This document shows, in pieces, positions 12,998 through 23,744 of a DNA stretch of 64,000 bases. Positions within the stretch are counted from its first letter, which is position 1; each line of letters begins with the position of its first letter. The position numbers were made by a program, and so were the translations under genes. The notes under the pieces were generated by a model. The model was not told the DNA's origin, ran no database searches, and worked only from the letters and a program-made list of their open reading frames with translations. This DNA is from Mercenaria mercenaria (lineage: Eukaryota > Mollusca > Bivalvia > Venerida > Veneridae), in NCBI RefSeq assembly GCF_021730395.1, contig NC_069367.1, positions 9,608,501 through 9,672,500 of the forward strand, in the 5' to 3' direction.

Positions 12998-13715
12998 CCA
13001 GAATAATGCACCTTGAGTCATATGATGTGGATGATGTTGTGGAACAACTATTAACAAAAAAATTAACAAACAAAAAAATCAAACTGAAACTAGAGATGCT
13101 TTTGAGAAAAGCGCATGTCTCCCACAGCTGCCTTGTTTCTCTGGATGGGCTAGACGAGTGGATCCAATCATGGCCTAGACGACTGGATCCAATCAGTAAT
13201 TCAAGGGCCATAATTCAAAAGTGCCTAGGCGGATTTGGCTAGTTATCGAACTTGGCCGAGGTCTTATGGTCAAACACATTTTTTTCAAGTTAAGTGAAGA
13301 TCGGCTGAGAAATGTTCGACTTAGAGTGAAGACAAGTTTTGTGACAGACACACACAGACTGGAATAAATCAATATGTCTCCCATACCACTGTGTGGTGGG
13401 AGATATAAGATGCTTTTGAAAAAAGCGCATGTCTCCCTTGTTTCTCTGGATGGGCTAGACGAGTGGATCCAATCATGGCCTAGACGACCGGATTCAATCA
13501 GTAATTCAAGGGCCATAATTCAAAATGCCTAGGCAGATTTGGCTAGTTATCGAACTTGGCCGAGGTCTTATGGTCAAACACATTTTATTCAAGTTTAGTG
13601 AAGATCGCATCAGAAAGGTTCGACTCAGAGTGCGGACAAGGTTTGTGACAGACACACACACAGACAGGAGTAAATCAATATGTCACCCACACCACTGTGT
13701 GGTAGGAGAAATAAT
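12998..13715. mobile_element. Two adjacent copies of a CATGTCTCCC element
   Basis: Two near-identical segments, about 13091-13392 and 13408-13712, each starting GATGCTTTTGARAAAAGCGC and ending around GTCWCCCAYACCACTGTGTG followed by GGTRGGAGA. The 3' end of each is itself a palindrome (TCTCCC...CCACTGTGTGG...GGGAGA). Both copies carry the phrase CTGGATGGGCTAGACGAGTG. A stray TGATGTGG unit precedes them. This is either a tandem duplication or two insertions. Confidence 0.7.
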
Positions 13716-13785
13716 TCTAAGTATAAAGGAGGCATATTAATGAAATATTGGTACCAGAGTTTGTTTATAAATACTAATTTGTTTC

Positions 13786-13955
13786 AGCTCATGATGAAAG
13801 CTTGAAGCTTATTGGAACCACTCTTGAGTCCGCTTCCAGGAAAAACCAGTACTGGTGTCATATGAGGTCATGGTTGTGACCCTAGTGGGGCTCAAACCTA
13901 CGACCCCTGGATTGAGCGGCCAACATCTTATCCACTAGAACCCTTAAGGGGAGCA
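13786..13955 (-). mobile_element. tRNA-derived SINE
   Basis: Read on the minus strand the head has a box-A-like TAGTGGATAAGATGTTGGCC and a box-B-like GGTTTGAGCCCC, with an arm CTCAATCCAGGGGTCG between them, a tRNA-Ser-like layout. The body contains CTGGTTTTTCCTGGAAGCGG and a tail near 13790. It is not a functional tRNA because it lacks a closed acceptor stem. Confidence 0.75.
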
Positions 13956-14030
13956 GTGGACTAGTGGTTATCAAATTCATTTAGTAATTACAATGATAGA
14001 GTATAAGTGTATCAAAGTAATTTTCGAAAG

Positions 14031-14883
14031 TTGATTTTGGTTTTACAATGCACCAACACAGTACAGGTTACATGGTGGCAAACTGGACTAAAAAGTTTGG
14101 TTTCAGTTCTCATTTACACCAAAATAAAAGTATGCACTGTTGAATCAAATGAACAGGGATATAAACTATTGCTATTTTTATTTAGGGGCCCAGACTGTCA
14201 AAAACAGATGTTTAACATTAGGTATATGGGCATTTTCTCCAAATATTTAGGGCCATGGGCTACTGGGCCCCTGCTAATTTATATCTCTGAATGAAGAATA
14301 TTTGTACAACAGTTACAGCCCTTGTGTCATATGATACTGGTGATGAGGAGTATCTAAAGTCTGAAGCAAATCCATCAAGTAATCGAGATAAAGTGAAATT
14401 GCATCAAAATTTTAATTTTAAAATTCTGTAAGGGATGACTATATACATCTAAATGTATTCTATTTGTACACCAATTAAAAACCTGATAACTACATTTAAG
14501 TTTGGCATCTTGGATGTTTTGATATTTGTAGGAACTGCCTAGACTCACTGATTTATGGCATGTTGATGCAGACAGTTCCGAAGGAGAAACATGGCAGGAA
14601 AGAAGCCACATTAATACGCAGATTTTCTTCACGTTTTTCCTGCTTCTTTAATCTGCAAGTACCGACTGAAAATCTGTATCATGCCTTCCTCTAACAAGTT
14701 AACAACCCCCTGTAAGGGTGTGCCTTTACAGTTATTTTGCTTAGCAACTTATTTGTGATTTATTGAATTACAATAATATAAACATAATATGAAAAGTAAG
14801 AAACACAGCATTAAGGTAATAATAATTAAGCAATTCGTTAAGTTATACATGTAGTTTTCTATGGATTCCACTTGTTTGGTAAT
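14031..14883. other. Non-coding with decayed repeat units
   Basis: Contains a stray TGATGTGG unit near 14310-14430 and otherwise no recognised gene or element. The open frames here are short and low in protein-like character. Confidence 0.4.
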
Positions 14884-15113
14884 GAACCTTAAGCCTGCTT
14901 GCGGCAAGTGATTCTGCCTTTGCGACCAGTGCAGACCAAGATCAGCGACCAGTGCAGACCAAGATCAGCGACCAGTGCAGGCTGATTATGGTCTGCACTG
15001 TTTTCTATTCTGTCTGTAAATTTTCAGTGAACACCCCTTCCAATAATAAATAGTGTTGCCAAAATTGAATGATGGACCGATTCATTGTAGAAATTCAGCA
15101 GGGTAAAGGTTAA
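14884..15113 (+). mobile_element. TTAACC MITE with internal 23-bp triplication
   Basis: Ends as in the copy at 1731. In place of the central hairpin arm, the phrase GACCAGTGCAGACCAAGATC is repeated three times head to tail (about 14921-14985), showing slippage inside the element. Confidence 0.85.
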
Positions 15114-15131
15114 TCAATAAATATTAGTTTA

Positions 15132-15818
15132 CAGGGCTCCAGATAACTTTTTTTGGCCGATGAGTATTAACTCATCATAATTTTTATGAATGAGTAAAAT
15201 AGTAAAATCTGAAATTTACTTGGAGTACTGATTTTTCTCCTGAAAATTTGTAAATGTGAAAAAAAAAAGAAAACGGTTTTATAACATATAATATTTATTA
15301 ATTTATAATTTGGCTTAAAACACCGCTAATGAATCCAACAGAATACTGGTACTCAATTTAGCTTTAAATAATTATGTTTCAATGATTGTTCTTGTTGGTC
15401 TAAAGATGCATAGAGTGTTTGTTCACTTTTACAATCTTAGAAAGAGACGTTTTGTTGTTTACACCACACCAGAGGTTGATATTTTAAATCGACACTGCTT
15501 TAAAATACACTACCGTACCATCAATATTGTTTCCCAACTATTTGATTTACAAATGCATTGGGTATATAATATAGTTTAACTTATAAAGTACCATTCAATG
15601 CATGTGTATGTTCTGTGCGGGAGAATTAATGCTGACCGTGCTTTGTTACGTAAAGCTTTTAGATGATTCAGATTTTGTTTAAATACGCTAGTAAAAAGTC
15701 ATTGCAGGAGTTTTTGTAATTCTTATACGTTTTTATACCCTTAAAAATGATTGCACATGCGTATACGCATTATTTCAAAGCGTAATTTACGCTAATACAC
15801 ATCTTATCTGGAGCCCTG
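15132..15818. mobile_element. Complete 687-bp hAT5-like non-autonomous element
   Basis: TIRs are CAGGGCTCCAGATAA at 15132 and TTATCTGGAGCCCTG ending at 15818. Flanks are GTTTA at 15127-15131 and GTTTA at 15819-15823, a 5-bp target duplication. The interior is AT-rich with no transposase. A truncated right end of the same family is at 8110-8304. Confidence 0.85.
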
Positions 15819-16539
15819 GTTTATATGAAAATCCAGTATGGGTCTTAGCAATATCACACTCTTTGCGATGTTGTTTCAATACCTTAAAGACTGAATATGA
15901 TGCTAATAAAGTCTTTAAATTGTGATATGCCATATGCCAAAAATAGAAACACCTTTGACACATCCTTCGTTTAGCATTGAACTAAATGGTATGCAATTTA
16001 ATCAAGTAAAATGTACCCAAAAAATATCCTTTCAGATTTGGGAAAGAAAGGCATATTTAGTTGACATCGAGGAAATTAGAGAGTATTTTAAAGGGGAGAA
16101 AACTGAGAATCGTCAATACTGCACTTCTGTGTGGAACTAAGTTCGACTCTAGTAATTATCAGTTAATCCATCATATGTTATTTCAGTGGTCTGCAGCCTT
16201 ACATGTTACCAAGTTGCAGGGGTGTGGAAGTTCTAAATTTTTCCACTTGTCCACGTACAGGTTGTGCTGAAAAATCTACTTCTCCAAAGACTAAATCTAC
16301 TTGTCCACAGAAAAAATAAATAAAACAACTTCAAGGTGTTTTGTTAATTTATCTAGTCTTATGTACTCATATTTGGACATGCATGAAATGCGCTTTGAAG
16401 ACAGCTGATGTGCATTTAATGCATCTTCTCCAGGGTTAGACACTAACTTATCTGAACAAGGTTCCCAAAGGAATCTCTACTTTTTAAATCTGGGGATCCT
16501 CCTCAGGCTTTGGGATCCCTCATAATATGATATATAACA

Positions 16540-17545
16540 AGAGCACAGCCTTTCATGTGCTGACACTCATCTGATTTTTTTTTGTGTAATAGAAATATTG
16601 TCCTACCCATGATTTTCTAAGTCCAAAAAGGGCCATCATTATTGCAAAAAGCAGGATAGAGTTATGTTTCTTGATGTACAGTGTCCACTTACGATGGTGA
16701 AAAACTGTTACAAGTTTTAAAGCAATAGCTTTGATAGTTTATGAGAAATATTGACTTAAACATAATACTCAACCAAGAAAATGATTCAAAAGGGGCAATA
16801 ATTATTGCAAAAAGCAGGATGGAGTTATGTTGCTTGCTGTACAGGGTCAGCTTATGATGGTGAACAAGTGTTGCAAGTTTCAAAGCAATAGCTTTGATAG
16901 TTTAAGAGAAAAAGTTGACCTAAACATAAAACTTAACCAAGAAATCTGATATTTTCTAAGTCCAAAAGGGGCCATAAATCTTGCAAAAAGCAGGATGGAG
17001 TTATGTTTCTTACTCTACAGGGTCAACTAATGATGGTGAACAAGTATTGCAAGTTTTAAAGCAATAGCTTTGATAGTTTAGGATAAAAGCTGACCTAAAC
17101 ATAAAACTTAACCAAGAAAACTGATTTTCTAAGTCCAAAAGGGGCCATAAATCTTGCAAAAAGCAAGATGGAGTTATGTTTCTTGATGTACAGGGTCTGC
17201 TTATGATGGTGAACAAGTATTCCAAGTTTCAAAGCAATAGCTTTGATAGTTTAGGAGAAAAGTTGACCTAAACATAAAACTTAACCAAGAAATCTGATAT
17301 TTTCTAAGTACAAAAGGGGCCATAAATCTTGCAAAAAGCAAAATGGAGTTATGTTTCTTGCTATACAGGGTCAGCTTATGATGGTGAACAAGTATTCCAA
17401 GTTTCAAAGCAATAGCTTTGATAGTTTAGGAGAAAAGCTGACCTAAACATAAAACTTAACCAGGCAACGCCGACGCCGACAACCGCTCAAGTGATGACAA
17501 TAACTCATCATTTTTTTCCCAAAAAATCAGATGAGCTAAAACAAT
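16540..17545. repeat. Five ~170-bp tandem units between short inverted ends
   Basis: The anchor AAGCAATAGCTTTGATAGTT recurs near 16720, 16886, 17059, 17235 and 17407. Short inverted ends flank the block: CTCATCTGATTTTTT near 16567 and AAAAAATCAGATGAG near 17522. The tail reads AACGCCGACGCCGACAACC then GATGAGCTAAAA. The units carry no gene; open frames across them are artefacts of the repeat. Confidence 0.85.
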
Positions 17546-17547
17546 CA

Positions 17548-17650
17548 CAAGAGGTGTCTTATGAGAAGTTACGTTCGTACCCCAGTGGGATTCGAACCTG
17601 CAACCTCTGTATTGAGTGGCTGACACCTTAACTACTACAGAAGAATGTAC
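17548..17650 (-). mobile_element. tRNA-derived SINE head
   Basis: On the minus strand: GTAGTAGTTAAGGTGTCAGC (box-A region), CTCAATACAGAGGTTGCA, and GGTTCGAATCCCACTGGGG (box B). Related to the SINE at 13786-13955. Confidence 0.75.
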
Positions 17651-18204
17651 CCAAACTGATATCAATTTACATGTTTGCCAATGTCAAGACAAGGTCTCGA
17701 CTTTGGAGACACTTGTATCTTATAGATATAATCATTGTCAAGTCTATTGTGACAACCACTAAAAATTATAATATCAAAAAAAAAATTCTTGAAATTCTTG
17801 ACTTCTCTTCATATATTTTAAAATATAAAATCTTAATATTACCTGGCATTTATATTTCCGATGATACAAAATTTATTGTAGTTTCTCTTTGAGGTTTGAA
17901 GATATAAAGTGTTAAAGTAAGGGAATTATATTTCTAGGCATAAAATTCTGTTTTGGATTACTTTCACATTGAAATTCATATACAATTTCATTTTGATGTT
18001 TGAAAGCTTGATTTATAGTTAATAGACTTATCTTCAGAACCGGAATCGGTTAGTATTTATTTAAAAAAAAAACAACCATCAAACTGAATAACACTACACT
18101 ACAAAAATAACGGATCGTAAAATTTCTGAAAGTGCAAAAAGATCGCTGAGATCAAGACTCGTAACCGACTACAGTGCTAAAATTTAAAATATTTTTAGAT
18201 AATA

Positions 18205-18390
18205 TTATGTAATATTTTGATGATCAAACGTAGGTACATCACGGGTGACTTCCGCTGCAATTAACTCTTGGGGTGTCATAAAATATTTGGAAGCCGCGGT
18301 CCTTCTGTTTTGATTAACACTTCCCGTTATGTAAGGCCATAAATTCCAAGCCATCGTAAACACAAATTGTTGTTCAGGGGAAATCTGCAT
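18205..18390 (-). CDS. Unrecognised 61-codon ORF inside a transposon
   Basis: Starts at ATG 18390 directly after an in-frame TAG and ends with TAA at 18205. The product starts MQISPEQQFVFTMAWNLWPY and ends FDHQNIT. Its composition is mixed and protein-like (Trp, Pro, Gln, Asn spread evenly), unlike the Lys/Asn/Ile-rich chance frames around it. The DNA just upstream (18440-18580) is richer in CpG than its surroundings and has TGACGTAGCGTCGTG. It lies inside the TIR-bounded element at 16431-19004, so it could be a captured host first exon, an element gene, or chance. No family recognised. Confidence 0.3.
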   Translation of the reverse strand: MQISPEQQFVFTMAWNLWPYITGSVNQNRRTAASKYFMTPQELIAAEVTRDVPTFDHQNIT

Positions 18391-19232
18391 CTATCACGCG
18401 TGACCTTCATGACCTAACACATTTAAAAAATACTTAGGATGTTAAATGGTTATTATTTTTAGAACGAGGAAAGTCCCGCGAACCGACCAGTTGCAAGCAG
18501 TTTTCTCAGTAATTTTCCATGACGTAGCGTCGTGCACATGTAGGAAAAAACCCCGGTGTCTTTCTTTGCAAAGTACTCAATATATTTAAATAGTAACCAC
18601 ATGATCTTGTACATAAATAATGATGACGAAATCCCATATTTTGAGTTAGTAAACATCCGGAATTTGTTTCTTTAGAAAAAGAAAGAAAATAAAACGATTG
18701 ATTATGAGACACGGGATAAAACGATTCTGTTCAAATGACTGTTAATCGGTATTATACGTTTCTATCGGGTAACCTATAGACACGGGTCAATACGTTTCTG
18801 TTTGGTAATCGATAGATACGGTGATAAACGTATCGATGTGGGAAAGGGTTAAAATATTTTTCTAACAGGTATTTATCTTTTACTTTTTGGATATCATTGA
18901 CAAAAAATAGGTATCCAGCCGGAATCCCAGCTTTTAGAAGTTGGTGTTCCTCCTCAAAATTTGGGATCCTCGGGCCCCCGGGACACCGTTAGTGTCGAAC
19001 CCTGTTCTCTGGACAAACTTTCAACTGTTTTTCAAGTGTACAGGATGGAAGATTTGTCCGCAATGTGTGGAAACGTCCTGCATACTTCATAAGTGAGAAT
19101 GTTGTGTTCAGGGATGGCTCTGGATATTTTTTAGCTGTCGCCAACACTTTCTTACGGTCCCGTATGAATAGCCTCGGAGGCTATTGTTACGGTCCCGTAG
19201 GCTATTCCACTGATCGGATGGGCAGAAACTAT

Positions 19233-20397
19233 TCATACATGTCAAGTTTCCCGGATAGTCCAGGAGTTTCCCGGATTCAGACCCAATTTCCCGGACGTAC
19301 GGAAAACTTAAATATCTCCCGGAAAATCATTTTTCCATAATAAACATACCTTTAGTGTAATTTTGGACAGATGCCAGCCTTAGCCAGACAGTTTTTACAT
19401 TCCAGTGGCTCAAGTTTAAATCCAAAATTCCAAGCATCAAATTAAATCACTAATTACACACTGTGGCTGACATAATTTATCACTCTATCCATAAAAGTTT
19501 AACAAGGTCACGCTCTGATGACATCAGTAAACAGGTGTATGTATGGGCTATTTTTAGATTGTGTTAATTGGCGAGTTTACATAATGATATGTATGATTTA
19601 GATGGGAAAAGATATTTAGGGATACATTTGAAATTGAGTAGAATACTAGATAAATTGGAGTGATGGCAATCATTACCACTGATGGCAGAAGTGTCAACAA
19701 CTTGAAATAGGTTAAAACATTTTTTAACAGCTATGATTTTGTATTTTTATTGAGTAAAAAACACTAACACTAATTTTCTAATACTATATAAAGTCAAAAT
19801 GGTGAAATAGATTCATTTCCAATTTATTTAAGCTACTGCTCATGGGCTAAAATTCTAGGAATGTCAAAAAGACCTGCAGATTATTCACTTGATACTGTAC
19901 TTCATGAAATTGAAAGAGATGTGCTAGTAAATTTCATCAATTCCTCTGCTTATTAAAAGATAATAATTGAATAATTTAAATCAATACTTTTTTGAAAAAA
20001 ATGTTTTAACCCTTACCCTGCTAAATTTCTATAATGAACTTGCCCATCTTTCAATTTGGACAGTACCATTAACTGTTAAAAGAGGTGATCACTGACTGAA
20101 TGGCATACAGTACAGATCATGATCAGACTTCAGGTATGTGCAGGCTGATCATGATCTGCACTGGTCGCAAAGGCAGAATTAATAGTGTCCAGCATGATAA
20201 GGATAAAATGCAAATTACAACCCCAGAAACCATTGCCCAAATCAATTAATCAAGTCAGAAAGGATATGGTTTAGATCTAATCTGTTTTACAGTTTTATAT
20301 TCGACCTAAAATTTCCTAAAAAATGCCGGTCGATAAAACTCCTGGATTTTCAACTGGTATCTCCTGGAAAATTGTCCTGGGAACTTGACATGTATGA
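19233..20397. mobile_element. TCATACATGTCAAGTT TIR element
   Basis: Left end TCATACATGTCAAGTTTCCC, right end GGGAACTTGACATGTATGA. Subterminal CCAGGAG motifs also face each other. CTAT flanks both sides (possible 4-bp target duplication). A TTAACC MITE is nested at 20006-20206. No transposase seen; the frame at 19065-19340 runs across the left terminus and is not a gene. Confidence 0.7.
20006..20206 (-). mobile_element. TTAACC MITE nested in TIR element
   Basis: TTAACCCTTACCCTGCTAAA at left, CACTGGTCGCAAAGGCAGAA and AGCATGATAAGGATAAA at right; the reverse orientation of the copy at 1731. The central hairpin reads GATCATGATC...GATCATGATC. Confidence 0.8.
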
Positions 20398-20624
20398 CTA
20401 TTTAACGTACATGTTTTTAGTAAACAGTGGTGTTTTTGTAATGCCCTTAACTTTCTTAAAACACAAATTATATCAATATTTTTTGATCAATGGAGAGGTA
20501 TTAAAACAAGCAATTTATTGTTTTTAATTATTATTTCGAAATAAGATGGATTAATTATGAACGCTTAACTTACACTGTTTTTCTAAAAAGTTATGAACAT
20601 CACTATGCCGTTATTTTATTTAAT

Positions 20625-21525
20625 ATGTTCAGATCCCATCTAAATCATACAGATTTGTACGCCCTTGAAAAGTGGGAACAGGACTGGTCAATGGAATTCA
20701 ATCCAGACAAGTGTGAGGTGCTGAGAATTACTCGCAAACGAAACCCTGTCATGTTTCCTTACACCCTGCATGACAAGGAACTGAAATCTACCGATACCGC
20801 TAAATACTTAGGTGTTACACTAACTAAAGACTTAAACTGGTCTGAACATATTAATACTATTTCCTCTAAAGCAAACAACTCTCTTAAATTCATCAAAAGA
20901 AATGTTCAGACAACAAACAAAAAGGTCAAAGAGAAAGCCTATAACACCTATGTCCGTCCACAACTCGAGTATTGCTCATCCATCTGGCACCCCTGGCAAA
21001 AGTCCCTCTCATACAAAGTCGAAAAAGTGCAAAGATCAGCTGCACGGTTTATCTTTAACGACTATAACTATACAAGCAGTGTAACCCAGATGATAAACAC
21101 CCTAAACTGGCAAACTTTAGAACAACGGCGCATACAATCTTCTCTCATCTATTTTTACAAAATCCGAACAAATCATGTATGCGTCGACCATAACCATCTT
21201 ACTCCGACCAGAAACCTGAACTACCTAATTCCACAGTCCCGTACTCAATACCACATGAATTCCTTCTTCCCCCGTACAATCAGACTATGGAATGGCCTTC
21301 CCCAATATGTACAGTCCAGCCCCAGCCTCAACATATTTGCTGAGCGGCTGGCCACTGTACATCTGCAGTAACTTCCTTCACTATGTTTTTTAACTTAGCA
21401 CCTGTAGTAATTTTTATTCTTTGCACCTAATGAGTTTTCTCATTTTTAACACTGCCCAGACAAGCGCCTTCCAGTCATAATCGTTAATGATTGTTGGAAG
21501 TATCATGTAGATGTAGATTAAAATT
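20625..21525 (+). mobile_element. CR1-like LINE, 3' fragment (RT C-terminus)
   Basis: An open frame of 248 codons (to 21371) encodes the C-terminal part of a LINE reverse transcriptase: LEKWEQDWSMEFNPDKCEVL, AKYLGVTLTKDLNW, KANNSLKFIKRNV, YVRPQLEYCSSIW and KVQRSAARFIFNDY, the thumb and downstream region typical of CR1/jockey-group elements. The catalytic FADD box is upstream of the fragment and absent, so the copy is 5'-truncated, as usual for these elements. The 3' UTR ends near 21519 in CATGTAGATGTAGATTA, a short repeat in the style of CR1 tails. The frame has no internal stop, so this insertion is fairly young. Confidence 0.85.
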
Positions 21526-21739
21526 GAATGTCACTTAAAACAGTTATTCATTTTAAAAAGATATTTTAATACGAAAAACACAAAACTGCCGTAGGAATAA
21601 CCACCTGCTGGCTTTTCAGTAATCGTACGGGGCAGCCATAGGAATAGACACCTGTGGACTTTTCACTATTCTTACGGGAGAGCCTTAAGAATAGCCTACG
21701 AGGTTATTCCTACGGGACCGTCAGAATAGCCACTTCCTA

Positions 21740-23430
21740 TAGGGTAGGGCCTGGACCTAGGCATGAGCCAAACCCGTGACTTCTAGCAGACACCATTAGC
21801 TGTGGTGATCGAGGACCTGGTGCATATATTCAATTTCATTCCATGTAGGGGGACAATGACATGATCATTCTGTTTTAATACGTGGTGTTGGGATCTCGGA
21901 TCCGATCTTTTCAAATATATATATCACCCCACCCACCATAAAAACCAAACAAGAACGGACCTGAAAACGTAGCCTTTCCAGCTTATCTTGGCAACTGACT
22001 CTCGGTATATGTGATGTTTTCAACTTCTAATACAATGAAAATGATATAAATCAATGTTAAAGCGTGCATCAATGTTCATTTTGTAGCAAAAACGGCTAGT
22101 TTTAAGTGGGCTTGGCGCCCTTCGTTACAGCTGCATATCTATGAAAAATGCCGATTACCTCCGCATGAAAATATTTAGAGGTAGGTTAATACATTAGCGA
22201 AAAAGATAGGCGGACGCTGTCGTCATAGGACACGCGCTAATATAATGTTATAGAGACTTACCCTAAGCCTTCTTTACACAAGGGGTAAACAATCTGTTTA
22301 TAGAGTGAAATTGTTGAGTGATCACCGTTTGCTAATCCTAATTTTGTCCATGTTATGTCAGTGCAAAGGAAAAGTAACCTATCTATGTTTAATGCTATGC
22401 ACACAGTCATGCATCGAACAGTCCTGAAATTGATTTCTTTGATTTTCATATATTTCTAGATATTTTTCCCATACTTTGACGCTTATATATGGGTTGTAGA
22501 GATTGTTCTCTTTCCAGCAGCAGCCTTTTCAACATATTTCACCCTGTGAAATTCTGTGGGTTTTGACTTTAAAATAAAATCGTCTGTTTGCTGACATATT
22601 TCACCACAGAAAATGTCACACTTTCCCCAGGGCATTAACTGATTTGATCTTTACATAATTTTCTATTCAGATTGATAATCCATGTGGCAATTATGCATGC
22701 TTTTCCCCTGCCTAGAAGTAAAAAGTGCATAGTTTGCATGAGGTTCTAGGTCAATAGCCACCTAAGCCTACCGTTTTAAAGTCTTAGCGGAGTTGTCTCC
22801 ATTTTTTTCCAAATATTTTACCCGGGATCATTTTTTTTTTAGCTCAAATAACTCTTTTTCAGAAAATGATATTTTAATATCTTTTTCAGTCTATGTACTC
22901 TGATGCAGTTAACGCATTGACATATATATCCTAGTTCCTACATGAAATTTGTATTTTTAGTTACACTGCCTAAATTTTAATGTGTACAACTGCAGAAGTG
23001 CCACAGAGCAAAGACAACAATATTTTGTACAAACTTTTTCCACAATGTGCTGCTAAGCTTAGGAACACATTGCCTCAACCAAAGAGCTATATCATACTTC
23101 TTTGCCTCAACCTTTCAGAGATAAATCAGATTCGGAACTTTGTCAATGCAAAGAAGTATAAAATATTTTTTTTAAAGTTCTTTGGTCAATGTCAGAGTGG
23201 ACACTTTAGAAAAACTGTGAAGAACTGTACGTGGGACCGGTAAGTATCAAATTTTATATATTCCAGAAATCATACATATATAACTTTAGAATAAAGATTT
23301 GGATGGACAATTGTAAAGATTCATCTTGGAACAAACACATAGGTATAGTCAGCACAACAGGCAACAAAATATTTAGGTGCACCTGCAGAAACATCTGCAG
23401 AATCCCGAGGGATTGGTTGGTACCCGATAT
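21740..23430. other. Non-coding stretch, nothing assigned
   Basis: AT-rich; the open frames at 22980-23243 and 23231-23485 have no recognised homology. TTTCACC/GTGAAA and TGTCACACTTT-type motifs occur without a pattern I can support. Confidence 0.35.
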
Positions 23431-23436
23431 GTCTGT

Positions 23437-23736
23437 CCTGTTAAAACACCCCCGAAAAGTGACAAAAACAGCAGTTTTATGCTAGAATGTCTCTCAACGT
23501 CATTAATTTTCCACGAAATGCGCGCGAATGTCTGAGTTGTTTTTTACGTTGACGTCATTTCGTTTTGAATTATCCGTTTTGGGGCTGAATGACGTTTACG
23601 CTTTGCCGCGGAAAGCGCATATATAAAAAGGTGTTATGACAGCACGCGAGCGCGAGAATCTCTCTGTTAACACACGTTTTCTATCCTGTTAAAACACCCC
23701 CGAAAAGTGAAAAGAACAGCAATTTTATGCTAGAAT
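23437..23736 (+). promoter_or_regulatory. Promoter-like segment between 52-bp direct repeats
   Basis: CCTGTTAAAACACCCCCGAA starts two 52-bp direct repeats (23437-23488 and 23685-23736, about 6 mismatches). Between them lie a palindromic CRE (TGACGTCA, 23550-23557), a second TGACGTTTACG, a GCCGCGG-rich patch and a TATA box (TATATAAAA, 23620-23628), with CpG-rich sequence about 25 bp downstream. This is a textbook core-promoter order. It may drive an unidentified transcript or belong to an old element with short terminal repeats; no gene directly downstream is recognised. Confidence 0.4.
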
Positions 23737-23744
23737 AGTGTAGA

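Larger units (their letters stand above)
16431..19004. mobile_element. 2.57-kb hAT5-like element with CAGGGTT ends
   Basis: Ends are CAGGGTTAGACACTAAC (16431) and GTTAGTGTCGAACCCTG (to 19004), with further subterminal inverted similarity (GGGGATCCTCCTCAGGCTTT against the right side). TTCTC lies immediately outside both ends, a 5-bp target duplication. It contains a nested tandem-repeat block (16540-17545), a SINE (17548-17650) and a 61-codon minus-strand ORF (18205-18390). No transposase was recognised. Confidence 0.8.
19155..21720. mobile_element. Inverted-repeat bracket of ~2.57 kb enclosing nested elements
   Basis: At 19155-19185 the sequence CGGTCCCGTATGAATAGCCT continues to CTATT. Its near-complement (28 of 31 positions by eye) occurs at 21690-21720. 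Both arms contain AGCCTCGGAGGCT-type palindromes, and extra partial copies (GGTCCCGTAGGCTATTCC; CTTACGGGAGAGCC) sit beside each arm. Inside are the TIR element 19233-20397 and a LINE fragment. Confidence 0.5.

Noticed and set aside
19065-19340. 91-codon ORF across the bracket arm and TIR at 19.1-19.3 kb
   Set aside because: It covers inverted-repeat arms and a transposon terminus; no family recognised.
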